Shown: positions 44,446 through 54,866, numbered from the stretch's first letter. The stretch: 64,000 nucleotides of DNA from Notamacropus eugenii (GCF_028372415.1 NC_092875.1:185418522-185482521); one strand, 5' to 3'. Notes: a model not told the origin generated them from the letters alone. Numbers and translations are program-made.

Positions 44446-44960
44446 AAGAATGTAATGGAATACTATTGTGCAATAAAAAATGATGAGCAGGCAGACTCCA
44501 GAGAAACCTGGAAAGACTTATATGAACAGATGTTGAGTGAAGTTAGCAGAACCAGTAAAACACTGTACACAGTAACAGCAACCTTGTACAATGATCATCT
44601 ATGATCAACTTAGCTCTTCTCAACAATACAACGATCCAAGACAATTCCAAAAGACTCATGATGGAAAATGCTATCCACATCCAGAGAAAGAGCTAATGAA
44701 GTCCAAATGTGGATCAGAGAATACTATTTTCATTTTCTTTGTTTTGGTAGTTGTTTTCCTTTTGCTCTGTTTATTCATTCACAATGTAACTAACATGGAA
44801 ATGGTTTTTACATGATTTCACACATATAATCTATATCAAATTGCTTACTGTCTTGGGAAGAGGGAAGGGAAGGAGAAAGGGAGAGAGAAAAATTTGGAAC
44901 TCAAACTCTTATTAAAAATGAATGCTAAAAATTATCTTTACATGTAATTGGAAAAAAATA
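44446..44960 (+). mobile_element. 5'-truncated L1, 3' end only
   Basis: It begins in the ORF2 C-terminal region ('gtaatggaatactattgtgc', encoding an MEYYCAI-like stretch), then has the L1 3' UTR ('ccacatccagagaaagagct', 'cttgggaagagggaaggg') and an A-rich end. No intact coding. Confidence 0.85.
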
Positions 44961-45058
44961 AAATACCATTTATAAAGGAAAAAAAGAAAGTGATAAATAA
45001 AAATTTAATAATGCAGATAAAACTTGAGTGCCCAATTTTTTTTTGCAAGCCAGTTCTT

Positions 45059-46284
45059 TTTTTTTTTTTAACTAGGTAAAAACAAGTCTTTAATCAGTTT
45101 GAGGGAAATAGGTGCTTTGATCCTTGAATAAAGATAAATGATATCATACCACAACCATCTTGTGACCGAAAGACATACCTCTGTACCTAGGTTAAAAACA
45201 GCAAGTCATTTCAGAGTTGCACCATCTAGCAGGTGGTCAATCTGTTGTTATTCATCACTCATTTTCAAAAAGGACCAATGACATCACAGGATGATGTCTT
45301 GACTTGCATGTGAATTTGATTTAAGTGAGACAGAGTTGCACAAAATTGTCAGCCTCACTCTTTCTTCCAGAGCCACCAGAGTCTAGATCACATCCCAATC
45401 CTGTGGTAGGACAAAGACAAGATGACTGGCGATGGCTCAGAATACAGTGGATGACCTTGATGTCCCCAATGTCTGACCAAAGTCTAAGAGACCCATAGCA
45501 CCTGCTTCAGTCACCTTCATGGCCATTTTTAGCTGCCCATTCCTCTAGTGGAGGAAGCATTACCCACCCCCTAACTGACTGATGAGTTTGGGGCCCATCA
45601 GTTAGCTTCATCCTGGTTGAACCTATCTACTGATACAGTTTTACCAGAGTATGACCACTGAACATGCTCCAGCTTCTTGGAGCCATAAGTGAGAGTCAGG
45701 GGACAAGTGGACACCAAAGACAGATGAGCAGGTCCATAAAGGGTCTATCATACCAGCCCTTATACCAGAAGTGTTGGTCCTCCTGAGCACCCCATACACC
45801 TCTGAGGCACTCTAGTAGCAAAAGAGTTCCATTTAAATTTGTAAGAAAGAATCCATCTCTCTTAGGTAACCATGGAAATTCAGAAGCTCTCAAGACCCTA
45901 TCAAAAGTACAAGCAATGACCAGAGTCTGTATCAGTACACTGGAAATAGCAGCAGGGGCCAACAGAGTTGGGAGGTTGACTAAGAAGTCTCCCTGAGAAA
46001 CATATGCCAAGGCACTCATCTTAAAAACCTAGCAGAGAGCTATACTCAGGGAACTTGATAAACACTAAATGGGGGGTAGGAGGAAGACTTCCAGTCATCT
46101 GAAGTTGTGTTACATGTGCAGAGAATATGTGGGCAAATATTCACAACTCCTGGTGACTGAAAGTCCTTTTCACCGATCTCCCTAGGGACCACATGTGAGT
46201 AAGGAGAGAGTGTACCCCCAATGCAGGGAGCATACTTTTGTAAGGACTACAACTGTAACAACAACTGAAAAGCTTTTAGGATGT
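45059..46284 (-). mobile_element. Retroposed 1.2 kb unit with poly(A) and target-site duplication
   Basis: The duplication 'aagccagttctt' at 45047-45058 and 46287-46298 bounds a 1,226-base block. On the minus strand it ends in a poly(A) run (T-run at 45057-45069), with an ATTAAA signal about 20 bases before it. It contains an RTE-like segment (45242-45655) near its 3' end and unrecognised sequence at 45656-46284. That part includes a 107-codon open frame (45696-46019, minus) with no motif I recognise. The ends are those of an L1-mobilised transcript. Whether it is a processed copy of a host or lncRNA transcript or a distinct repeat family is open. Confidence 0.65.
45242..45655 (-). repeat. 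RTE-like LINE 3' segment
   Basis: 'ttgttattcatcactcattt' (a CAA-type tail in antisense), 'aaggaccaatgacatcacag', 'cttgacttgcatgtgaattt' and 'agcctcactctttcttccag'. It is a relative of 18536-18960. Confidence 0.55.
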
Positions 46285-46298
46285 GAAAGCCAGTTCTT

Positions 46299-49099
46299 AA
46301 ACATTTATCAGCACACCTCTGTTCCTAATCCACATTCCTACTAACATATTGAATTCCCAAACCTAGGCTAGCTAAATCTTCTATTCACACTTCTAAAAGA
46401 GTACCTCTAGAAGGTAAGGGTGGCTCATTTCTGATGTAATCATCTAAAGCCTCCATTTTTTATATTCTCCCCAATGTTAATCATTAGTGATTAGTGCCAC
46501 AAAATCATTTAACCAATTAACATCAGTTAGCTTTTCAAAAGAATATTTACAGACTCTAATGCCTCTATGTAGGTGGGGATAACCTCCTTGACTGGCTGTT
46601 TGTGTTTTTTGAAAGTAGTGCTACTGAATGGCCACTCCTAGCTGCTGCATGCAGGGTAATGAACTGAACTAAGGGCCTTGCCTTCCTATGCTTACCTCTG
46701 TAAGGATAGAGGAGTGTGTAAGTGGGTCCCATGTATGTAGTGAGGACCCTACATGTAAGAAGAAGGGGGCTATTGTAGCATGTGGCTCAAAGGGAGGTAA
46801 AATAGATATCTGTAGCCTCTTCTCCCCCCACCTTTCTCCAAGGAAAAATTTCATTCCTGCCAGGAGGGGAAGCAAGAGGTTGGAGCCAGAGATCACCACT
46901 CCTGTTCTCCTCAGGGAGAGGGGGTACTGAGCTAGAAGCATATTTCTCTGCTCCTGTGTATTAGATAGTACCCTAGCACACCCAGGATGGCCTGCTAGTA
47001 TAGGTTCTTTGATCTGCTTTTCTAAAGGAAAGACAACTTTAAAAGGGTCAACAATCTCACTTTAATTACAGATAAGCAAAAAATACAAGCAGAGAAATTA
47101 ACACAGATATTCAACAAACAGGGCTCCTACTGTCTGAACAAAGTAATACAACCACCTACATAAATCACCAGACTAGAAGAGCTCAAGCTTCTGAGTATTG
47201 GCTGGGGGTGGGAGGTTGGGGAAGGACTCTTAAAAAACAGCTACTCAGAGTCCACTGGAATCAAAAGGTTCTTCTCATAAGTGAATCCCCAAAGCAAAAT
47301 CTCACCTCAGAATATATAAACACTTTTGGTTAATAGAACCAGAAGGCATCACAACCCTCGTGACTCAGTGCCCAATTAGCTTAGTACCAGAAGGTATGAA
47401 AGCCTTCCCACAAACAAGCCTCCCCTAAGCAAGCTCCTCCTTAAGCAAGTTCCTCCCACAATGGGCTCTAAGTGACTCAGGATGTATCATGGTTGGACAG
47501 GAATTCAAAGCAGCAAGACATCCATCATATAGGCCTATTAATGAACGGGGAAGATCTTCATATTCCATTAACATGATATCCCTTAAAAGTTTGTCTAAGG
47601 GATATGATCAGATTCCATTTAACTTCAGATTGCTTTGTCACTTGGGGAGATGAAGAGGAACCCCAAGTTCTATATCCAGGGCTTGACTCTTTTGCCATCA
47701 AATGCCATTTCTAGAATGAACACATATAGTAAATAGCAAAAAAAAAACCCCATTTATCTCAATTGTAGCAAAACAGGAATCAAAGAAGGTCTATACAGGA
47801 GAATATAGACCAGACAATACAGAATGATGAAAGAGTTCTCCCAATGGGATGGAGATAACTCAGCTCAACCAAGAGAGTCCTGGGTCTCACCCAAAGAGAA
47901 GCCTGTCTAGTGTAGGGACATGATGAAAATTACCCCTTCCTCATATTTTCTCAGTTTCTTTAGCAACCTGGAGTGAAGTTGGTCACTTCCATCTTCTCTC
48001 TTGAAGCTGGAAACCAGAAACATTGAAAGAAGAGCCCCTCATCAACTCACTGTCAGGCAGAGCAAGGCTTTCTCCTCTACTAAGAAGGAGAGAGTCCCAA
48101 ACCAATGGGCTTTGGGACAGGAGTAACACTTCTCCCCTACAACTTCTCTGAGAAATGAGTCTGGGTGTTTGTTTCTGTTCTGTGCTATTTGTCTTCAGTT
48201 TTAGGTGCCTGAGGAGATCCCCACAGGCCTAGAGTTTGAACCATGGCTACCTTGGAGTCAGAATTGCAAATGGGATTGGACTGCAATGAGCCAGCCCAGC
48301 ATAGAAACCACTATAAAAGAGAGGTAAGCAGGGGAAAGCAAGTTCCTCCCCTTTCACTCAGTCCAGTTCATGGTGTCCACATTGGGTGTAGTAGCTATGA
48401 GTAATCAAAAAGGGCATAGCCAAGAAGATATTGGAAGGAGAACAAACAGTTTGGTTGCAGACACAGCAGTGAATCAAGGAAGCTACTCCCATCCATAGAG
48501 ACATGACCTGCTCCTCTTTAAGCAAATCAGGGCACACTTAAAAGCTGGGTTACACTGGAAAAATATAGTAAAAGCAGAAGTTACATAGTGTTTCCCCCAA
48601 CAGCTAGGGATGCACTTTCCTCTGAGGAATTACCTTGAGCCCTGGAGAGAGTGAACCCAAAGCAGTTTCTACAGGTCATGTGACCCACTAAGTTCACCTC
48701 TGAATTCAGCATAATCAATGAATTACTACAGTTGTCTATTGACTGCCTTTCCTCCATACTGGAACAAACAGATTCTTGAAGACTTTGCTGTTGATCTGAT
48801 TTCTAGGAATCCAGGCATGAACTGGGAGCCAGAAGCTTACAAATTCATGGTCATCTCCAATACTCCTTCACCTAAAGCAGAAATAAGCACATTGAGGGAA
48901 AGTACAGAGGCCACAGGTGGGGAGACTGGAGGCCCTGTCTCCTCCAAGGGCTTAAAGCATGTCTCTCTCAAAGGCAGCCAGGCAGGAAAAGATGCATTTT
49001 TGTCAGTGCTTTTTAAATTCACTAAGTTCCAGTTCACCAATCTGTCTTCACCCTATTGATTAGATGAAGGGAACAAGCTACAGAATGTCTTCATGCACT
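46299..49099. other. Mostly unrecognised; possible antisense LTR at about 47000-47570
   Basis: No gene is recognised in this 2.8 kb. On the minus strand, 47570-47000 has a TATA-like stretch ('gtttatatattctga', about 47316-47330) and an ATTAAA (about 47062). It looks LTR-like, but I cannot define ends or a partner copy. A plus-strand TATAAAAG is at 48312-48319. A run of 10 A lies near 47738. Confidence 0.3.
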
Positions 49100-49376
49100 C
49101 CTAATCAATCAATAATCATTTATTAAGGACCCACTATGTGTCAGGCACTGTGGTAAGCATTGGTGATATAAAAAGAGGCAAAAGATGGTCTTTGACTTCA
49201 AGGAACTTAAATCCATTAGGGGAGACAATACGCAAACAAATATATATGAAGTGAGCTATATACAGGAGAGACAGGAAAAAATTGAGAGGGAAGGCACTAG
49301 AATTGAGAGGTTGGGAAAGGCTTCTTGTAAAAGATGGGAAATCAGTAAGCAGAGCTAAGAAGGGAAAGCATTCTCT

Positions 49377-49759
49377 TGGGGTATGGGATGGATACCAAAA
49401 ATTTAATCCAGCTTCTGAACTTTCATATGCATTTCCACCTAGATATTCAATAATCCTTTCAACTGTCCTTTCCTTGTGGCTCTGATCCAGTTCATTTCTT
49501 CATTGTCTGTTACCTCCAGATCACTCCAGGCTATTTGCCACTTCTTGATCCCATCCAAATCTTCCCAAAACCTTTTTCCCTATAAAAATAAAAAGTCAGT
49601 CTTGTCCCTACCAAATGCATGGACTTACTAGGAATCCTACCCACCTAAACTGGTGTTTTAATGTACAATTTGAACTACAAGAAGGCTTGAGTGGTTGAAT
49701 TCTTTTGATGCAAACCTGTGCCCTTTGCCTTTACATTTCAGGGTTCCTAAACCACAATA
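49377..49759 (+). repeat. Solo LTR inside L2
   Basis: It carries TATAAAA (about 49582), 'tttccacctagatattcaat', and near the end 'ctttacatttcagggttcct'. It matches the antisense LTR at 44130-44445. The flanks 'attct' (49370-49374) and 'attcc' (49760-49764) may be a 5-base duplication. The edges are uncertain by several bases. Confidence 0.6.
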
Positions 49760-49986
49760 ATTCCAAGCATGGGGGACAGTCAGAGAAAATTCCCAGAGCC
49801 AAGAAATGCAATATCTTGTTCATGGAACTACCAAGAGACCAGTGTCCTCTGAAGAAGACTGGAAAGGTAAGAGTGGGCTAGGTTATGAAGGACTCAGAAG
49901 GCCAGACACAGCATTTTTTTTTTTTTTATCCTGGAGGCCATAGGAAACCATTCGAGTTTATTTAGGGAAAGGGGGAATGGTAGGGA

Positions 49987-50188
49987 AAGGCAGGTAGGTG
50001 GCACAGTGGGTAGAGCACTAGATCTGGAGTTAGAAAGGCTCATTTTCTGAGTTCAAACTTGACCTCAGATACTTACTAGTTACATGACCTTGGGCAAGTC
50101 ACTTAATCCTATTTGCCTCAGTTCCTCATCTGTAAAATGAGCTGGAGAAGAGTCCAACTTGACTGAAAACAACTAAATAACAACAAGG
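49987..50188 (+). repeat. Mar-1-type SINE with an internal deletion
   Basis: Head 'ggtaggtggcacagtgggta', CORE 'catgaccttgggcaagtcac' and 'tgtaaaatgagctggagaag', then straight to 'cttgactgaaaacaactaaa'. The 'tttgccaagaaaacccc' part is deleted. Confidence 0.8.
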
Positions 50189-50330
50189 GGACAAGAACGG
50201 AACTTTGCTTTAGGAAAATCACCTTAGTGACTGAATGGAGAATGAATTGTAGTGGGGAGAAACTTGAGGCAGGCAGATATACCACCAGGCTATTAATATT
50301 CCAGCGTTGAGGTGACACTTGTTACAAGGT

Positions 50331-50449
50331 TGATTTTTTCCTTTTTTTTCCCAAGAAGAGGAGATGAGAAGAAGAGAAAATTAAATGCTTATTAATTAAA
50401 AGGAAAGATAAAATAATTTTTAAAATATAAAAACTAATTTCTTTTGGAA
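50331..50449. other. No recognised feature
   Basis: Nothing recognised. Confidence 0.3.
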
Positions 50450-50640
50450 CAAGGGTTGGTAAACAATGGCTCATAGGCCAAATCTGCCCCACTATCTTTT
50501 TTTATATAGTCTACAAACTAAGAATGTTTTTGTTTTGTTTTGGGTTGGTTTTGTTGTGGTGGTGGTGGTTATTGTTGTATCCTTGGTGGGTTTTTTTTTA
50601 AACAATTTTAACCATTCTTAGTTCACAGTTGTACAAAAAT
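50450..50640 (+). mobile_element. hAT-Charlie-like relic
   Basis: 'gggttggtaaacaatggctc' and 'aggccaaatctgccccac' match one end of MER5A-like hAT elements. The middle is replaced by (TTTTG)n and (GTG)n-like simple sequence. Confidence 0.5.
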
Positions 50641-51384
50641 ACATGGGGTGGGTTGTACTGTGCCAGTATTAGGTATTTATTGTGCATATGTGTGTATATG
50701 TCCCGTGAGGGATTAAATAAAGATGGGAAGAAGACTGTAGTCAGAGAGAGAGAAATAGACTTTCTGCTTAATTACTGGGAATACCAGCTGGGGCCTCAAA
50801 ACAAAGGGGATTATATTGGTACATATTATAGCTCCCTAAAAGCAAAGGAGAATAAATAAATCTGAAGTGACTTGGAGAAAAGATGAGCCAAGCAGTTTTC
50901 TGGAGGGAGGAGGTTTGGTCCTGGGCTGTCAGAAGCGGTGACCTCAGGCAATCTTCTTTGCCATTTTCTCTCTCTTTTTAAAGGAACCTCCTTTCTTCTC
51001 CCCAACCCCTCTCCCCAGGCGAAAGACTGGAGAGAAAGTAGAGTCTATAAACTGGAGAGTTGAGAACAGTGGTACCACCTGAAAGAGGTTAAGAGGTAGA
51101 AAGAACAGCAGTTTTATTCCTCAGCAAAACACTCCTTACCTTCATCTATTGCTAGACTAGGTTTTAGCCTTTCTGGCACTATTCTCTCCCCCACCCCCAA
51201 CATTACTTGTTCATTAAAGACCAAAACTCATTGATTCTACCCTAAACACACAATGACTATTCTAGGACAGTAGCGGAAGAGCATTGTCTTGAGGCTAAGG
51301 CACTATTCTTATAAGATGATGGCATTCTATCATATTTGTCCTTAGTTTAACTGTCCTTGTTTGCACTTCTTTTTGATTTATATA
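50641..51384. other. No recognised feature
   Basis: Nothing recognised. A C-rich stretch is at about 50990-51020. Confidence 0.4.
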
Positions 51385-51855
51385 TATATGCAGGCAAGTA
51401 ATATTTTATTTTTTCCAATTCCATGTAAAGATAGTTTTCAACATTCATTTTTTATGAGAGTTGGAGTTCCAAATCTTTTCTCCTTCCCATCCCCCCTTCC
51501 CAAAGAGGCAAGCAATCTGATATAGGTCATAACATGTGCAATCACGTAAATATATTTCCACATTTGTCATGTTGTGGAACAAGAAACAGAACAAAAGGAA
51601 AAAGCCACACACACAAAAAAAACCCATGAAAATAGTATGCTTCTTTCTGCAGTCAGACTCTGTAGTTCTTTCTCTGGATGTGGACAGCATTTTCCATCCT
51701 GAGTCTTTCAGAGTTGTCTTGGATCATTGTATTGCTAAGAGCTAAGTCAGTGACAGCTGATCATCACACAGTGTTGCTGTTACTGTGTATAATGTTCGCC
51801 TGGTTCTGCTCACTTTACTCCTTTGCTTCCATTTCTTGTACAAGTCATTTCAAAA
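51385..51855 (-). mobile_element. 5'-truncated L1, 3' end only
   Basis: It begins with the antisense tail ('tattttattttttccaattc'), then the 3' UTR ('atctgatataggtcat', 'ttctttctctggatgtggac') and a little ORF2 C-terminal sequence at the right ('ctggttctgctcacttta'). Confidence 0.85.
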
Positions 51856-52939
51856 TGTGAATGAGTCAATGACCTACCTAAAAAGCCAGCTCAGCATCTG
51901 TAGACACCCTCCCCCTTTCTGTCTTCTTCAGAATCATTTGCGGTTGAGTTATCAGGATTTAGCCCTTGGCAGTTGCCATTCCTCATGAGTCAATTTAATT
52001 TTTAAATTCTGAGGCTGTGAGATGCTTGTTTTTGCCCCCTGAACTATTTGCAACTACCATCCTGAGGTTTAGTGTATGTATCAGACAGTGCCTAGCAATC
52101 CCCTTTTATCCTTCACAGACTTTAGTATTTAGTAATTAGTACTAAATTTATATTTATATTACTAAATTTAGTAATAATATTTGGTATATTTAGTGGTTTC
52201 TTCCTCCCAAGGTTCTCATGACTTCAACTTAAGGAACCATTTCCTCCTAACTGGCCAGAATTAGGTCTAGAATACTTTCTAACAGATAGATTGCTAGCAA
52301 GAAAAGTCAAGAATTTATTAGTTCTGTTTTTAATGATGAGACCTTTAGAAAATAAATACATCACTGAATAGCTGTTTTCTCTGTGCCAACCTATCATCCA
52401 TTTTCTGTTTGATCAGTCCTGTAAGTATATACACACCGCCATATTGCTTGTTTCTCCTCCTTTTTATCTTTATCCAAATGTTTTCTATAATGTTTGCCTT
52501 CTCTATACCCTTCTCTCTAGTATTTTCTGTTGGCTCTCCAGTTCCTTACCTATTCTACTCTGCCCATATTACTCTATTTCAGTCCCAGATCTTTTGGGTT
52601 GCAATCTCTCCCCAACAGGGATCGCTACCTTAGTGAATTCTGCCTCCCATCCATATTCCTTAAGAATATATCTCCTTACTAGGTAGCATTTGGGGAGATT
52701 GCAGAAAAACAGCCATACAATAACCTTATAAATCAACCTCTTTTATCTGTTCCACAAAAGATGGCTCCTTCCCTTGCCCTTTAGATATATTTCTCTTTAC
52801 CATACACACATTGATTAATTAACTTTAGGATTGTATGTTATTTCAGTGACTTCTCTATCCTTCAAGGCTACTCTTGATACTCATTTAAGCCTAATTTCAC
52901 TTTGAAAATGTTACATACTCACAACCATACAAGATGAAT
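51856..52939. other. No recognised feature
   Basis: About 1.1 kb. A short AT-rich run with repeated 'actaaattta' is at 52140-52195. No gene recognised. Confidence 0.4.
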
Positions 52940-53130
52940 CAGGGGCAGCCTCAAGGCCACTTGTGGCCTTCTAGGTCCTTGGGTGCAGCCTTTTGACTGA
53001 GTCCAAGTTTTACAGAACAAATCCTTTTATTAAGGGGATTTGTTCTGTGAAGTTTGGATTCAATCAAAGGGTCGCACTTGAGGACATAGAGGGCCACATG
53101 TGGCCTTGAGGTCACAGGTTCCCCACCCTG
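52940..53130. mobile_element. Palindromic MITE (long inverted repeats)
   Basis: The two halves are near-complete inverted copies. The left reads 'caaggccacttgtggccttc', 'aggtccttgggtgcagcc' and 'acagaacaaatccttttatt'. The right ends with 'acatgtggccttgaggtc' and 'ttccccaccctg', which are the same words reversed. About 90 bases per arm meet near 53034. The ends 'cagggg' and 'ccaccctg' fit hAT-type MITEs. The left arm has lost about 8 bases near its tip. No clear 8-base duplication. Confidence 0.8.
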
Positions 53131-53349
53131 AATTGACCTAACTCATCTACACACATCCCTTTCTCTTCTGCTTAATCAAGTTCTTTACACTGCTAAGTAG
53201 TCTCATATTCAGAAGTCCACAGTTCCAAATGTGAACCTCTCTGTGAACAACTGAACATAGGATTGAGTTTGTAAACTTGGCAAACTTAAACTACTGAATA
53301 CATTTTCTCAATTATATTATATTCTCAATTCCCCATTAAGGAATATTAA
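53131..53349. other. No recognised feature
   Basis: Nothing recognised. Confidence 0.3.
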
Positions 53350-53460
53350 GAGTAAAAAAACTTGAGGTTTGAGTCCAGGTTTGTAATATTTATTATTTGT
53401 CAGCCTGGGCAAATCACTTAACCTCTCTGAGTTCCAGTCTCCTCATCTGTCTCTAAGAAC
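53350..53460 (+). repeat. MIR-type SINE fragment
   Basis: 'gcctgggcaaatcacttaac' and 'gttccagtctcctcatctgt'. Confidence 0.7.
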
Positions 53461-53951
53461 AGTGACCTTTGTCATTGTGGTAGAATCTAGTTACACACGC
53501 TCACATGCATGGTCAATGTTTCTTGTATTTTCTGAAAGTTTATGGGCATTTCAGGACCTTCTTCATGGCCAGGGTCTATTTACTAGCTGTCATAAAAGGA
53601 GGAGAAAGGAAAAATGAAAAAGAATACGAATCTTTTAGCCTCATTCTCAGGGATACTCAGTAGGAGATGATTGCCTTTTTTTTTTTATGGAGGTGGTGGT
53701 CACACTGACTTCTCTAAGGCCAAAGAAATTCACTTGGCCAAATTCAGCTAGGACTAAAACCTGAGAACATTATATTGGTAGGGATGAGCCAAAGAAATTT
53801 TCACATCTGTCTGAGTAACAGAGAAGAAAAGAGAGCACCAGGTATAAAGTGGAGCCTGAGTGGAAAGCAACTCAGAAGTCCAAAGGGCAGCCACAGTTAG
53901 AACAGAAATTCAGTGCATGGAGCTGCATGCAGAAGCCAGAGGTTTGGCGGT
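53461..53951. other. No recognised feature
   Basis: Nothing recognised. Confidence 0.4.
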
Positions 53952-54255
53952 TCCTCCCCTCCCCTTTCCTCCATTCCCCTCTCCTCTCCCCTCTTCTTTC
54001 TTCCCCTCCCCTTTCCTTTTTTCCCTTTTCTCTCTCCTCTTTCCTCTCTTCTCCTCTTATTCTTTTCTCTTCCTTTCCCTTCTCTTCTTCCTTCTCTTTC
54101 CTTTCTTTTTCTTCCCTTCCTTCCTTCCCTTCTTTCTTCTTCCCTCCCTCTTCTTCCTTCTTTCCTCTTTCTTTGTTTCTTTCCTCTCTTTCTTTCCTTT
54201 CTTTCCCTCCTTCCTTTCCTCCTTCCTTCCTTCTTTCCTTCCTTCCTTCCTTTCA
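53952..54255 (-). repeat. 300-base polypyrimidine tract (TTCC/TTCCC)n
   Basis: Almost pure C and T on the plus strand for about 300 bases, grading into regular (TTCC)n at its right end. On the minus strand it is (GGAA)n directly after the 3' end of the 7SL pseudogene. This is where a poly(A) tail would be, so it probably grew from that tail. The 130-190 codon open frames across it are composition artefacts. Confidence 0.9.
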
Positions 54256-54527
54256 GAATGTATCTTCCCATTTCATCCAAACTGAAAGTACAGAAGTCAC
54301 TCAGAGGCTCAATCCCACTACAAATCAAAACAGGAGCTTTGACTTGTTCCATTTCCAACCTAGGTCAAACCCACCCTCCTTAGAAAGCCTACTCCCAAGT
54401 ACTCATCATACTGATGCCAGACTTAGTTCATAGCCCACTACAGCTCAAAATTCTAGAACTCAAGCAATTCACTGTTTTCAGCTTCCCTGGAAACAGGGAT
54501 TACAGGCATGTGCCACCACACCAAGCC
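54256..54527 (-). pseudogene. RN7SL: 7SL (signal recognition particle) RNA pseudogene
   Basis: 7SL RNA is the scaffold of the signal recognition particle. On the minus strand the block is collinear with the whole RNA. It has the 5' end 'ggtgtggtggcacatgcctg', the Alu-domain 'attgcttgagttct' and 'gagctgtagtgggctatg', the S-domain 'ctaaggagggtgggtttgac' and 'ttggaaatggaacaagtca', and the 3' part 'tagtgggattgagcctctga'. It keeps the S domain (about 150 central bases), so it is not an Alu- or B1-type SINE. About 272 of 300 bases are present with many C-to-T and G-to-A changes and a gap in the middle of the Alu arm ('ctatgaactaagtctgg'). It is a retrocopy: no flanking promoter is recognised, and a purine-rich tail follows. 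Confidence 0.85.
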
Positions 54528-54767
54528 AACCATGAGTTATTCCTAGGAGGTATGTGTTCCCTTTTTCATTGTCATGTGAGCCTGTGGGAGATTGTCAGAC
54601 AACCTAAATTTGAAATGTACCCATCAGCCTAGTTCAGGTATTAGAAGTAGATTGGCAGTCTGAGAATGGTTGTACTGTTTGATTTTCCCTCATTATTTAT
54701 TTTGCTATTCTATCTCACTCAAATACTTGGTCATTTGATTTATGTTTTCTTCCTGGTCTGTTCACAG
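54528..54767. other. No recognised feature
   Basis: Nothing recognised apart from the acceptor-like end described with the next feature. Confidence 0.3.
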
Positions 54768-54866
54768 AAAATTCACTGGCTATGGTCAAGAATCAAATAT
54801 TCTCACAGAGTTCCAGTGGCAATGCGATTCCAGAGTTGAGTGAGATACCTGTTACATACATGTCAG
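54768..54866 (+). CDS. Candidate internal coding exon, 99 nt
   Basis: A 99-base block with a good acceptor ('tgttttcttcctggtctgttcacag' ends at 54767, quoted in parts: pyrimidine tract, then cacag) and donor ('tgtcag|gtgagg' at 54866/54867). Exactly one of the three frames is open throughout: two leading bases, 32 codons and one trailing base. Its length is a multiple of three, as in a cassette exon that can be skipped. The encoded peptide is serine-rich and protein-like, with 'SSSGNAIPELSEIPVTYMSG' at its end. I do not recognise the protein. No other exon of the same gene is evident here, so it may be a lone exon in large introns, an old exon relic, or chance. Confidence 0.35.

Larger units (their letters stand above)
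49100..50330 (-). repeat. L2 LINE 3' region, invaded by an LTR and a Mar-1 SINE
   Basis: Antisense L2: 'attaaggacccactatgtgt' and 'ggcactgtggtaagcattgg' (49120-49165), 'gaaaggcttcttgtaaaaga', then after the LTR 'aagcatgggggacagtc', 'gggctaggttatgaaggact' and 'tcctggaggccatagg', and after the SINE 'ttgctttaggaaaatcacct' and 'gaaacttgaggcaggcagat'. The three parts are collinear with one L2 copy. Confidence 0.8.

Noticed and set aside
48718-49059. 113-codon open frame beginning MNYYSCLL
   Set aside because: No domain, no splice signals, composition like the surrounding DNA.
53849-54433. Long overlapping open frames (up to 194 codons) on both strands
   Set aside because: They lie on the polypyrimidine tract and the 7SL pseudogene. 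Low-complexity composition without stop codons explains them.
54380-54530. Apparent human Alu contamination
   Set aside because: The similarity continues through the 7SL S domain, which Alu lacks, and the surroundings are marsupial repeats.
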